Shown here piece after piece: positions 8,776 through 17,069 of a stretch of DNA of 43,614 nt. Every line of letters starts with the position of its first letter. The first letter of the stretch is position 1. Made by a program: the position numbers and the translations under genes. Source of the stretch: CAZPZZ01 sp964591245. GTDB lineage: Bacteria > Acidobacteriota > Vicinamibacteria > Vicinamibacterales > UBA8438. The stretch lies in contig CAZPZZ010000017.1 of assembly GCA_964591245.1 (NCBI GenBank), positions 1 to 43,614 of the forward strand, written 5' to 3'. The notes beneath the pieces were generated by a model. That model had not been told where the DNA came from and did not search any database. It worked only from the letters and a program-made list of their open reading frames with translations.

Positions 8776-9566
8776 TATAAGCGGTACCCCCCGGAGACGT
8801 CGATATTCACCCCCGTCACGTAGGATGCGTCGAGGAGATATTCAACGGCGCCTGTCACGTCCGTCATGCGTCCCGCACGTCCAAGCGGGACCGACTGGGC
8901 GATGCGTTCTGGTGGAGGCAAGTCCACAGAGTTGTCGAGTTGTCCCGGTGAGACCATGTTGACGCGAATTTGTCGCTGAGCATGTGCGGCGGCGAGTGCG
9001 CGGGTGAGTACGAGCAGACCGGTCTTGCTCACGAAATAGTCCGTCCCGTTGACGTTTGCTCGGATGCCCTCGAGTCCGGCCATGCCGATATTGATGATGT
9101 TGCTGCCATCGGGCATGAGCTGCAACGCGTGGTAGCAGCAATAGTAGGCGCCGGAAAGATTCGAGGCCAGGGTGGCATTCCAGCTCGCTGGATCGAGTTT
9201 TGTGATGTGCTGTGGATTGTAGTTGCCCACGTTGTTGATAAGGACGTCCACGCGGCCTTCTGCAGCGCGGATGTTGTCGAAGAGTGCCTCGACCTCCGGT
9301 TCGGCGCCGACGTCCACGGCCATGGTGCGCGCCCGGCCTCCGACGGTTGCGATCTCGGATTCAAGCGAGCGAGCTTCCGCCGCCGACGAGCGGTAGAGTC
9401 CTACGATGTCGTACCCCCGCTTCGCAAGGAGAAGCGAGAGCTGTCGACCCAGGCGTCGTACGCCGCCGGTTACTACTGCGACAGGAGTTGTCTGATTCAT
9501 CGCTAGAGTTGAACCACTTGGCCGGGAAAATTGATTGGGATGAGCATTTTGTACCCGACGAGTCAT
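8775..9566 (-). CDS. Short-chain dehydrogenase/reductase, pteridine-reductase-like
   Basis: A Rossmann-fold oxidoreductase of the classical SDR type: cofactor motif TGGVRRLG (33-40), NNVGNY (111-116) and catalytic pair Y177/K181 (YFVSK). The usual catalytic serine position reads NIGMAG, so Ser is replaced by Gly or Met. Together with TGG-x-RR-LG this recalls the PTR1/FolM reductase branch, which also lacks that Ser, but the substrate is not known. Two starts are possible. ATG 9566 overlaps the upstream stop as TGATG and supports coupling but adds 22 residues. ATG 9500 gives the usual SDR N-terminus (MNQTTPVAVVTGG) but has no clear ribosome site. It is the middle gene between a methyltransferase and a PLD-like protein. 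Confidence 0.8.
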   Translation of the reverse strand: MTRRVQNAHPNQFSRPSGSTLAMNQTTPVAVVTGGVRRLGRQLSLLLAKRGYDIVGLYRSSAAEARSLESEIATVGGRARTMAVDVGAEPEVEALFDNIRAAEGRVDVLINNVGNYNPQHITKLDPASWNATLASNLSGAYYCCYHALQLMPDGSNIINIGMAGLEGIRANVNGTDYFVSKTGLLVLTRALAAAHAQRQIRVNMVSPGQLDNSVDLPPPERIAQSVPLGRAGRMTDVTGAVEYLLDASYVTGVNIDVSGGYRL

Positions 9567-10369
9567 CAGGTGGATCTGTGGACGGACCAGATCTGTTCGT
9601 CCGCGGTTGTCGCGTCAAACGGGGTGCGCTTGAAGTCGCCCCAGCACGCGTCGACCACGAAGCCTGTTTCGGTCAGCAATGTCCGAGCCTGGTGCGGAGT
9701 GAGCCAGCTGAGCAGCAGCTGGCGGTATTGACGACGCATAAGCTCTCCGTTGGCATCGAGTTCGTCCTCCCACGTGACCACGCGGATTTGCTGGAGCGAT
9801 TCGTCGATGAGTGAGGTCACCCACAGAAGCCGTTCGGCTCCCTGAGGAGATCGGTAGACGGCCCTCAGCTGGGCTTGCCGCATGTAGTCCCGGCGAGCCT
9901 CGGTCATCATGAAGTCATCGAACACGAAACGGCCGCCCGGTCGAAGTTGTTGATGGACTCGGGAGATGGCGTGCCGTTTCTCATCGAAGGTCGCGAGATG
10001 GCCGAGGCTGTGGTAGGGCAAGGTGATGAGGGCCGCCGGTTGGTCGATGTGAAAGGTGCGAAAATCGCCTTCGATAAGCTGGAGATGGTCGGCGACGCCC
10101 TCGCATGCTGCGCGTTCGGCACATCGTCTGAGCATTGCGGGCGATGCGTCTACCCCGGTCACCGAACACCCTCGCTTGGCAGCCTCGATCGCGATGCGAC
10201 CGTCCCCGATGCCTAATTCGACAACCGGGCCATCGGCTCCAAGATAGAGGTCCCGATAGAAGGCGAGGTTCGCCTCTGCCGAGGGGGCTGTTTGGGTCCA
10301 GATGTCGTAGATGTCTGAGAAACGTTCATACTGCGGGTCGGAGCCAATGCTGGAGTCGAACGGTGGCAT
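9566..10369 (-). CDS. Class I SAM-dependent methyltransferase
   Basis: A 267-residue soluble protein with SAM-binding motif I VVELGIGDGRIA (about 50-61), the acidic end of strand 2 (VTGVDASPAML), motif II near LIEGDFRTF and a motif III region LRPGGRFVFDDF. The N-terminal SDIYDIWT segment and overall layout match small-molecule methyltransferases of the Methyltransf_25/11 type. The acceptor is unknown. It is the promoter-proximal gene of a tight operon with the SDR and PLD-like genes; the stop shares a base with the SDR ATG (TGATG). ATG 10369 has no obvious Shine-Dalgarno site. Confidence 0.82.
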   Translation of the reverse strand: MPPFDSSIGSDPQYERFSDIYDIWTQTAPSAEANLAFYRDLYLGADGPVVELGIGDGRIAIEAAKRGCSVTGVDASPAMLRRCAERAACEGVADHLQLIEGDFRTFHIDQPAALITLPYHSLGHLATFDEKRHAISRVHQQLRPGGRFVFDDFMMTEARRDYMRQAQLRAVYRSPQGAERLLWVTSLIDESLQQIRVVTWEDELDANGELMRRQYRQLLLSWLTPHQARTLLTETGFVVDACWGDFKRTPFDATTADEQIWSVHRST

Positions 10370-10465
10370 GGTGACGAAGAAATCAGGTGATCGTGTGTCG
10401 AGGCGTGCGACGCTATCGAGATTACCAGCGCGCGGTTCGGCGGAAGCGCTATCCGGTTTTAATCG

Positions 10466-10484
10466 GCAAGCTGTACAGCCTTGC
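10466..10484. repeat. Short dyad-symmetric element upstream of the methyltransferase operon
   Basis: An inverted repeat with outer arms GCAAG/CTTGC around CTGTACAG lies about 100 bases upstream of the methyltransferase start, in the 265-base gap before the PH-domain gene. It could be a regulator site. No -35/-10 pair beside it is convincing. Confidence 0.25.
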
Positions 10485-10634
10485 TGATGCAGTCTATCAG
10501 CTCGTCTCGATTAGGGCGGGTTCTCTACCTCTTCACGTTGACCACGCATGAGTCCCACCTTTCAGGATGAGTCCCTGCGCCAGACGGCAATGCCTGGCGT
10601 CTAGGCACGTGTCGTGGTGGAGGCGGGTCTGTTG

Positions 10635-11105
10635 TCAGGAATCGTCTGTCCTGCGGCTCCAGAATTCACCACCATTGCCCTCACTGGAGGCGACGGGACT
10701 TGCCTCATTTTGCAGGTGCCGCTGTTCCATGGCCGTCCAGAGTTCATCGCAGACCGTCCTGGGAGATGCCACGGCAGACAGTCTGAAAGGGGGACTGGTG
10801 CGGTCAGAGGCGTTCAAGACAATGTGTCCCCTACGAAATGGGCGGTACAACAAGGGTTCGATGAGGGTAATGTCCTGTACGTGGTCTAGCGCAATGCTGT
10901 CCGTCCGTGCAGAGAATATTCCCTCCCAGGCAAGGACTCGTTCCGTCGTGATCTCATAGGTCCGGCATTTGATCTCTAGCCACTTCTTGATTGTCCAGGG
11001 TATGGGAAGAACGAAAAGAGCGAGTACAAACCACCAGAAATTTACGAGTTGTGATGAGTAACCCTGCCAGATGACCCGCTCTGAACTCGTCGTCTGTGTG
11101 TGCAT
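10635..11105 (-). CDS. Bacterial PH-domain (bPH2-type) membrane protein
   Basis: A 156-residue protein with one membrane segment near the N-terminus (NFWWFVLALFVLPIPWTI) and then the bPH_2/DUF304 pattern: CRTYEITTERVLAWEGIFSARTDSIALDHVQDITL, ending in PLLYRPFRRGHIVLNASD. The family forms pleckstrin-like domains in the membrane; its biochemical role is mostly unknown. A longer open frame reaches 11414, but the added residues are low-complexity and unlike the family. ATG 11105 matches the usual start (short tail, then E-R-V-I-W-Q-G). It diverges from the carboxylesterase gene across about 210 bases. Confidence 0.72.
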   Translation of the reverse strand: MHTQTTSSERVIWQGYSSQLVNFWWFVLALFVLPIPWTIKKWLEIKCRTYEITTERVLAWEGIFSARTDSIALDHVQDITLIEPLLYRPFRRGHIVLNASDRTSPPFRLSAVASPRTVCDELWTAMEQRHLQNEASPVASSEGNGGEFWSRRTDDS

Positions 11106-11317
11106 GGCATTCAGAAGAGATGGCGCGGCGAGCAACAGAGAATCCATCAAATTATCCGCATATATCTTTGCGAGACAAGCCGTCACGGGGCAGCAGACGG
11201 AGGCGCGGCTGGTCGGCGCGTGGTGGCGGTGTGTGGATAGACTTTGTTCGTGACGAACTCTATGCTGAAGTGAGGAACCATTGGCTCTCTGCCAACTTGA
11301 TACTTGAGGAGCTGGGC

Positions 11318-12865
11318 ATGACCAAACGTATTTTTCCGTTGTTCTTGGCCTTGGGGCTGTTGGCAACAGTGTCCGCGGTGGCTCAGACGCCTGATGAGCC
11401 GGTCCAGTTGACACATGGGCAGGTGTCGGGTGTGTCCATTGGCAACGGGATAACTGTGTTCCGGGGAATACCGTTTGCCGCGCCGCCTGTGGGCGATTTG
11501 CGCTGGCAGCCGCCAGAGGCTCCTATCCCGTGGCAGGGTGTGAAGGTCGCCGATACCTTTGGTCCAGCGTGTATGCAGCCGCGTGCGCAGCTGATGAGCG
11601 AGGATTGCCTCTATCTCAATGTCTGGACCGGCGCGGAGAACGATCGGGAGCGTTTGCCAGTGATGGTGTGGATTCATGGAGGCGGCTGGCGTAGCGGTGC
11701 CAGCAGCAATGGCATCTATGACGGCGCAGGGTTTGCCGAGAAAGGCGTCGTGCTGGTATCGGTCAACTATCGCATGAATGCCTTTGGGTTTATGGCACAT
11801 CCGATGCTATCGGCGGAGTCTGAGCGAGGGGTGTCTGGCAATTACGGCATTCTGGATCATATTGCCGCGTTGCATTGGGTGCGCGACAACATTCACGGTT
11901 TCGGTGGGGATCCTGAAAACGTCACAATTTTTGGGGAATCGGCGGGTGGAGCCAGTATTTACGCCTTGCTGGCCACGCCGCTGGCCAAGGGACTATTTCA
12001 CCGGGCAATCTCCGAGAGCACCTGGATTACCTCGACGAACGTGACGCACCTGACTCGTCACAATGGTTTTTCTGAGAGTGCCGAGACGAGGGGAGAGCGA
12101 GCGATTGCCGAGAAATTGGAAGAGGTCGGTGTCGCCTCCGAAGGCCATTTATTGACCAGCATGCGGGCATTGTCTGCTGCCGACGTGCTGGGTATGAACT
12201 TTAGCGTGTCGCTGGCCGAAGACGGTTGGCTGTTCCCGAAGTCACCAGCAGAGATCTTTGCCAACGGTGCCCAGAACAGCGTGCCGGTTCTGGGTGGCGT
12301 GAATGATGGCGAAGGACTGATGTTTGTTCGCCCGGACCGCACGTTTTCGACCGTGGAGGAGCAGCGAGCGACCCGAATGGAGGAATGGGGCGAGCATGGC
12401 GTTGAGCTGGCGACGCATTATTTGGCCGATGCGGTTGAGAATATCTTCGACACAGAGGTCGATTACAGCAGTGACTCGCTTTTTGTTAGGCCGAGCCGTG
12501 CGCTGCTGACAGCAATGGCTCGAACGTCGGCCGATACATTCATGTATCTATTTACAAGGAATCTGCGTGAGCCCAGTCAGCGCGCCCCTCACGCGATGGA
12601 GTTACGTTACGTCTTTCAGACGCTTCCGGAGGATGCGGCGGAACTCGATCGGACTATTTCTGATCTGATGAGTGATTACTGGGTACAGTTCGCGCGGTCT
12701 GGAAATCCAAACCGAGAGGGATTGCCGTCCTGGCCCCGCTTCGAGGCGGATACGCAGGTGCACCAAGTTATCGGAGCCACGGTCGAACAGGGCGCTGGTT
12801 TTCGACGCGAGGAACTCGATGTGCTAGATCGCTATTTTCAGGCGACCTATGACAGTGTGCCCTAG
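11318..12865 (+). CDS. Secreted type B carboxylesterase
   Basis: This 515-residue exported esterase of the alpha/beta-hydrolase COesterase family has a signal peptide ending in ATVSAVAQ (about residue 23). It then shows the family's FRGIPFAAPPVGDLRW and SEDCLYLNVW blocks, an oxyanion HGGGW, nucleophile elbow GESAGG with S208, a Glu in the GVNDGEGL region and the catalytic His in APHAMELRYVF. The enzyme should cut carboxylic esters outside the cytoplasm; substrate unknown. ATG 11318 is chosen because GAGGAG lies six bases upstream and the signal peptide follows. The frame is open to 11096, but that extension has no export signal. A second, diverged relative lies at 19298-20884. Confidence 0.9.
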   Translation: MTKRIFPLFLALGLLATVSAVAQTPDEPVQLTHGQVSGVSIGNGITVFRGIPFAAPPVGDLRWQPPEAPIPWQGVKVADTFGPACMQPRAQLMSEDCLYLNVWTGAENDRERLPVMVWIHGGGWRSGASSNGIYDGAGFAEKGVVLVSVNYRMNAFGFMAHPMLSAESERGVSGNYGILDHIAALHWVRDNIHGFGGDPENVTIFGESAGGASIYALLATPLAKGLFHRAISESTWITSTNVTHLTRHNGFSESAETRGERAIAEKLEEVGVASEGHLLTSMRALSAADVLGMNFSVSLAEDGWLFPKSPAEIFANGAQNSVPVLGGVNDGEGLMFVRPDRTFSTVEEQRATRMEEWGEHGVELATHYLADAVENIFDTEVDYSSDSLFVRPSRALLTAMARTSADTFMYLFTRNLREPSQRAPHAMELRYVFQTLPEDAAELDRTISDLMSDYWVQFARSGNPNREGLPSWPRFEADTQVHQVIGATVEQGAGFRREELDVLDRYFQATYDSVP

Positions 12866-12940
12866 ACCCGAATGCGAGCAACTGGATGGCCTGCCGAGCA
12901 AGTGCGTAGTTGTGAGCCGCAAGCAGAACGTGACTCGAGT

Positions 12941-15328
12941 TCAGAATCGAAGAAGGCGAGTCACCTTCAGGATAAGACCGCGATTGCGGAGCCTGGAGTA
13001 GTAGTCTGGTCGTAAGGGATCTGTGTCGCGAGCCTCGGTATACACGACAAAGAGTTCGCTCCCGGGGCGGAATTCCCAGCGAAGCCGCAAGTTGCTGCTG
13101 ACGGTGTCTGAGGCTGAGTTGTATTGCAGCAGGCCGCTGAAGAACATCCTGGGTGTGAAGGTGTAGGTCACGCGGGACACGAGCAGATCGGTCCGAAACG
13201 AGCCCCCAGGTGTGTCGATCCAGTTGACCGAGATCGACGGTTCGACGGAGAGTGCTGAGGTGACGGCGAGCCGGCCTCGATTGAAGCCGGCCGAGCGAAT
13301 GTTGCCGCTGAAGTACTCGCCAACACGGACCGTGAAGAGGCCGGTAAGTCGATGCTGCGCGCCCAGGAAGTACGTTCCTTCCAGGTCGGTGAAGTGGTAT
13401 CCCCCCGGGGAAAGGGTGACCCCGGGACCTGGTTGGAAGGGCTCTGGCAGTCGTTCGTAGTTGTTGACGACCGAGAATCCGATACGGTCACTACTTTCGA
13501 ACTCGGTCGAGAATCCGACTTGCGATGTTCGGGTTTCGATTTGACCGGTATTTGCGGTCACGGTGTAGTTGAAACTTCCCTCGAGACGGAACTGACGGAT
13601 ACTCTCGATTGCGCGCGGTCGCGGACTGAACCGGGCTTCGCCATAGGAACGCCGGAAGTTGCTTCGCCGAAGGAACCCCACGTCTGGGACGAAATTGTCG
13701 CCGACAAGGAGATGTTCGGCTTGCAGGCCGTAGAGGTCGCCGTTGTAGTTGAACTGACCTTGGTAACTCAGGTCCTCGCCATGACGGTCCGGGGTTTGGG
13801 TTCGAGCGAGGTAAGTGACGAGACTGACGTTATCGTAGAACGAGAACGTCGCGTCGGCTCCGTAGGCTTGGCTCGACCCGTGGCTGACCGTCGATGCAGA
13901 TCGGTTCGTGAGCATCGCACCAAGACTGCTTCGTCGTAGAATGTCTCGTTTCATCCGGACGACCGTGAAGTTTGTGGCCTCGGCCTGACTGATTTGCTCC
14001 GCGTCGGTCTGAATGTTGAGGGCACCTACGTCGAACGGACCCACCTTTCCTGTCATGCGACCTCCGCCGACGATGGGTACCATGACGCCGTTTTCGAGAC
14101 CAATGCGACGCGAGTAGAAGAGTGTTGGCGTGTTTTCGCCCCCGAAGAAGCCACGGGTGACATCGCCAAACTGACGCAAGGCGCTGGTTCTTCGACTGAT
14201 GCTGACACCGCGAGCGAAGTCGAAGATGCCGCGTCCTTCCAGAAAAAATTCCCTCTTTTCCGGGAAGAAGAGACTGAACCGGGTGAGGTTGACCTGTTGT
14301 TGGTCGACCTCTACCTGTGCGAAGTCGGTGTTGTAGGTTAGGTCGGCCGTGAGATTGTGCGTGATCCCGTACTTGGCATCCAGCCCAAGGTTTCCGTTAC
14401 CGCTGTTCCGGGTAGGTGGGGTGGTGTTGAGGTCGGTGGTGATTCCGGCGATGCCGTAGGGCTTGAGTTCGAAGATGTGTCCGCCGTCTGGCATCTCGAG
14501 GCCGGTCAACGTGGCGTAATCGGACACCCGGAAAATGCCGCTACGACCGGCCGCGATCGGGACGGGAGCAAAGTACGTCAATTCATTGCGGCGCCGGATG
14601 GTACGCCGCATCTGGATTCCCCAGGTTTGCGAGGGGCCTGGGCGGTAGCGCAATGATTTGAATGGAATGTCCATCTCGACGGTCCAGCCTCCATCGAATT
14701 GTCCGGTGCGTACGTTCCATACTGGATTCCAGTCGCTGTTGGGGTTGCCCTCGTTCGTGATGGCGAAATCGCCAATTCCGCCGAGAGGGTTGGTATGGAA
14801 CGTGACCGCGTTACGTCGGTCGTAGAACGTATCGAGGGAGACCCAAAACGAGTCGTTATCTCGGAGCTGCGGGGTGTCTCGTCGCATCTCGTTTGCGACC
14901 CATTGCTCTGGTGGTGCGGAGTCCCAGATACGTGCGCCGACGAAGAGACTCGTGTCCGTGAATAGAATCCACGCCTCGGGCTTTTCGGTCGCCGGAGCAC
15001 CTTCATTTGGCATTTGCTGAATGAAGCCGCTGATGGCGGGAATCTCGTCGTATGCCGGTTCGTCGAGGCGACCGTCGAGTTGAAGACCTTCGTTGAGTCG
15101 GACAGCTCTGATTGTCAAACGGCCATCTGTATCGCGCGTGACCGTGTTCGTGATGTCCTGCGGAGGCGAGGTGCTGTCTTGGGCGTGGGACTCGGCCGGT
15201 CCCAGCCAGGCGAGGCTCAGGCTAAGCCAGAGGGTGTATGCGAACTGCCGGCGATGGACTGGACGTGAGGGGGTGTGGGGGGGCGGAGTGGCAATGAGAC
15301 CGAATCGGTAGATACGTGCTGAGAGCAT
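12941..15328 (-). CDS. DUF5916 outer-membrane protein with CBM9-like domain
   Basis: A 795-residue envelope protein. After an N-terminal export signal (hydrophobic stretch FAYTLWLSLSLAWLG, ending SHAQ at about 50) comes a carbohydrate-binding family 9-like domain (LDGRLDEPAYDEIPAISGF ... FKSLRYR). A long beta-rich DUF5916 region follows, ending ...KVTRLLRF. The terminal Phe and alternating strands fit an outer-membrane barrel. Family members often sit in polysaccharide- or peptide-use loci, but function is unproven. ATG 15328 is preferred over an upstream TTG at 15388; neither has a good ribosome site. It is convergent with the carboxylesterase and lies downstream of the redoxin gene on the same strand. 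Confidence 0.82.
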   Translation of the reverse strand: MLSARIYRFGLIATPPPHTPSRPVHRRQFAYTLWLSLSLAWLGPAESHAQDSTSPPQDITNTVTRDTDGRLTIRAVRLNEGLQLDGRLDEPAYDEIPAISGFIQQMPNEGAPATEKPEAWILFTDTSLFVGARIWDSAPPEQWVANEMRRDTPQLRDNDSFWVSLDTFYDRRNAVTFHTNPLGGIGDFAITNEGNPNSDWNPVWNVRTGQFDGGWTVEMDIPFKSLRYRPGPSQTWGIQMRRTIRRRNELTYFAPVPIAAGRSGIFRVSDYATLTGLEMPDGGHIFELKPYGIAGITTDLNTTPPTRNSGNGNLGLDAKYGITHNLTADLTYNTDFAQVEVDQQQVNLTRFSLFFPEKREFFLEGRGIFDFARGVSISRRTSALRQFGDVTRGFFGGENTPTLFYSRRIGLENGVMVPIVGGGRMTGKVGPFDVGALNIQTDAEQISQAEATNFTVVRMKRDILRRSSLGAMLTNRSASTVSHGSSQAYGADATFSFYDNVSLVTYLARTQTPDRHGEDLSYQGQFNYNGDLYGLQAEHLLVGDNFVPDVGFLRRSNFRRSYGEARFSPRPRAIESIRQFRLEGSFNYTVTANTGQIETRTSQVGFSTEFESSDRIGFSVVNNYERLPEPFQPGPGVTLSPGGYHFTDLEGTYFLGAQHRLTGLFTVRVGEYFSGNIRSAGFNRGRLAVTSALSVEPSISVNWIDTPGGSFRTDLLVSRVTYTFTPRMFFSGLLQYNSASDTVSSNLRLRWEFRPGSELFVVYTEARDTDPLRPDYYSRLRNRGLILKVTRLLRF

Positions 15329-15532
15329 CTTTGATTGAACGCGCAGGAGGTTTCGTTGACTGGCTGGGGTGAACGTGAACACCGGCAACAGAGAGCGTCT
15401 GCTGTGTCCGAGCGTTCTCTCGCACTCTTCGGTGAGTGAGGCTGGCTGCTAGGGCGTTCTACATCCCACGGGTTACCGGCTTAACTCTTTTTGAGGGTGT
15501 TGGAGGCCTTTGTTACGGCGAGGCCGCGGCCG

Positions 15533-15565
15533 GTGCCTCACCCGAGGTTACGGCGGGCGAGGCAC
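15533..15565 (-). terminator. Stem-loop just downstream of the redoxin gene
   Basis: Arms GTGCCTC-A-CCCG and CGGG-C-GAGGCAC pair over 12 positions with one mismatch around a 9-base loop. It starts about 30 bases past the redoxin stop codon. No clear T run follows on the minus strand, so termination without a U tract, or an mRNA-stabilising hairpin, are both possible. Confidence 0.35.
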
Positions 15566-15593
15566 AAGAACGGTGAACGAGCCCCCTCGAGGA

Positions 15594-16787
15594 TCAGGGC
15601 CTGCTTGGCGCGCCTGGTCTCACCAGCGGCTCAACCGGGACTGTCAGCGACAACTGCTGAGTCCTGGGCGTGTAGCAGATTGTCTCACTGCAGGCCTGGA
15701 ACAGCACCGACACCGGTATTTCCAATTCCTCTGGTTGGTCACGATTCGCGGGATTGAAGAGTTCGGCGTTCGGTGTCACGGGGATCGCGACGTCGACGAT
15801 GCCTTCGTAGACGCTGAGTGTCACTCCAAGTTCAGGGAAAGCCCGTGGGTGCGTGGCGGGGTATCGCTCGTTCCCGACACGCAGTCCAGTTGTATCCGGG
15901 ATGGTCGCCTCGGAGGCGATATACCCCTCGGGTAGCGGCCGCCCATACATATGAAGCCCGTCTTCGAGTTCGAAGCGCACGTAGACGGTTGATTGCGTCT
16001 CGAAGCGCAGTGCCGGGTCAGACAGGAACGCGGAGATCTGGACCTGGTCTGTGCTGAGTTCGATTGCCGGCGCCTCGTGGCGCGAGAGAATCTCGCCAAG
16101 CGCGGAGTCGCGGATCGCGCCAGCTGATTCGCGCGTCGCGAAGTGACGGTGGAAGAACTTCTCGGTCACCACGCCGTTTCCGTCTGTGACATACACGCCT
16201 GGAAAGGGCACGCCATAGAAACTTCGACCGGCCGCCTGTTCCGGATCGTCGGGCGTGATCAACGTGTTGAGGATGCCGAACTCACGGATCACGGCGGAGT
16301 CGGCGTCTGACAGTAGGTTGTAGGCCACGTTGTATTGGCCGGCGAATGCCGACAGTTGTTGCGGACTGTCATAGCTGATGCCGTACACACGGATACCGGC
16401 GTCCTCGAAGAGTTCCAAATTGTCTTGCAGCTCGACCAGCTGCGTTCGGCAGTATGGTCACCATACTGCTGAGCGGTAGAACACCACGATCGACTTTGCG
16501 TCGCCACGATCCGCGTGGTAATCGATCATCTGCCCGTGCTGATTGGGCAGCGAGAACGTTGGCAACCGTTCACCGACTTCTGGCCCGGTCGGAAATTCAC
16601 GGGTGGCCGGGTAGCGCCGCCCAGGATGCTCGACCGGAATGCCAATGGTGATGCCCAGGTCGTCAGTCCTGGTTCCCGGTTCCAGACTGTCGTGCGCAGG
16701 TCGTACCGGTTCGTTCGTCTGCGCAACGGCGGTACCGGCGATCAGGCCTGTCACCGACAACATTGTCAGGACAATCCAGCGTGTCAT
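15594..16787 (-). CDS. Selenocysteine-containing redoxin fused to a DsbD-alpha-like domain (in-frame UGA = Sec110)
   Basis: Read through one in-frame TGA (16458-16460), this gene gives 397 residues. It has a signal peptide (1-22, ending GTAVAQ), an AhpC/TSA redoxin domain (about 65-225), then a domain like the alpha domain of DsbD (about 230-385; FQACSETICYTP, C366/C371). The TGA falls exactly on the first cysteine of the redoxin active site: FYRSAVW-U-PYCRTQLVELQ, where relatives have W-C-P-x-C, giving UxxC (U110, C113). Sequence after the TGA continues the family perfectly (YGISYDSPQQL, LLSDADSAVIREFGILN), so the frame is intact. A SECIS-like hairpin follows. The product should act in periplasmic thiol/selenol redox chemistry or peroxide reduction. 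A termination reading would leave a 109-residue stump. No sel genes are in the window. AAGGAG lies 10 bases before ATG 16787. Confidence 0.85.
16427..16460 (-). promoter_or_regulatory. Candidate bacterial SECIS element following the UGA codon
   Basis: On the minus strand the UGA (16460-16458) is followed by 14 bases, then a perfect 6-bp stem GCAGCU/AGCUGC (16443-16438 with 16432-16427) closing a 5-base loop GGUCG. Bacterial SECIS hairpins lie just downstream of UGA inside the coding region, with a short apical loop that begins with G and often carries GGU, as in E. coli fdhF. Here 20 bases separate the UGA from the loop, which fits the known spacing range. SelB would bind it. Confidence 0.7.
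16449..16469. repeat. Perfect 9-bp inverted repeat with the TGA codon as its loop
   Basis: Arms GCAGTATGG and CCATACTGC are exact reverse complements, and the only unpaired bases are the TGA (minus strand) itself. Both arms encode family-conserved residues (A-V-W before and P-Y-C after). The hairpin would compete with or precede the SECIS stem in the mRNA. Its role is unknown. Confidence 0.75.
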
Positions 16788-17069
16788 GTCTCGCGCTCTC
16801 CTTCTCTAGTGGCCGCGTACGTGGTTCGAATGTATCTCGTGTGTGATCGAGAACTGTCGTATCGAGTATAGCCCTCCTCCGTCGAAAATACGCTGCACGT
16901 ATGTTCGGTGTCACGGCGGAACCCGGTGCGTCGAGCGGCGAGTCATGGGTGCGGTTGCGACGGCGGGGTGCGCCGTGTACGAATTCACGAAGTAACCCTT
17001 TCGTCCTGCCCTGGTGTACGGTGAAGTGTCAGGAGATTCCTGTTCCTGCGAGAGTTGCCGAGGACTGCT

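Noticed and set aside
11096..11317. N-terminal extension of the first carboxylesterase
   Set aside because: The extension would put 74 polar residues in front of a good signal peptide; GAGGAG before ATG 11318 marks the start.
15491..15935. Plus-strand frames in the region beyond the redoxin gene end
   Set aside because: They overlap the conserved DsbD-alpha-like C-terminus on the minus strand and look like GC-rich shadows.
16458..16460. Redoxin gene broken by a nonsense mutation or made of two separate genes
   Set aside because: The stop is exactly at the catalytic Cys position, is TGA rather than TAA/TAG, keeps frame, and is followed by a SECIS-like hairpin. The downstream part has no ATG or ribosome site near its apparent start.
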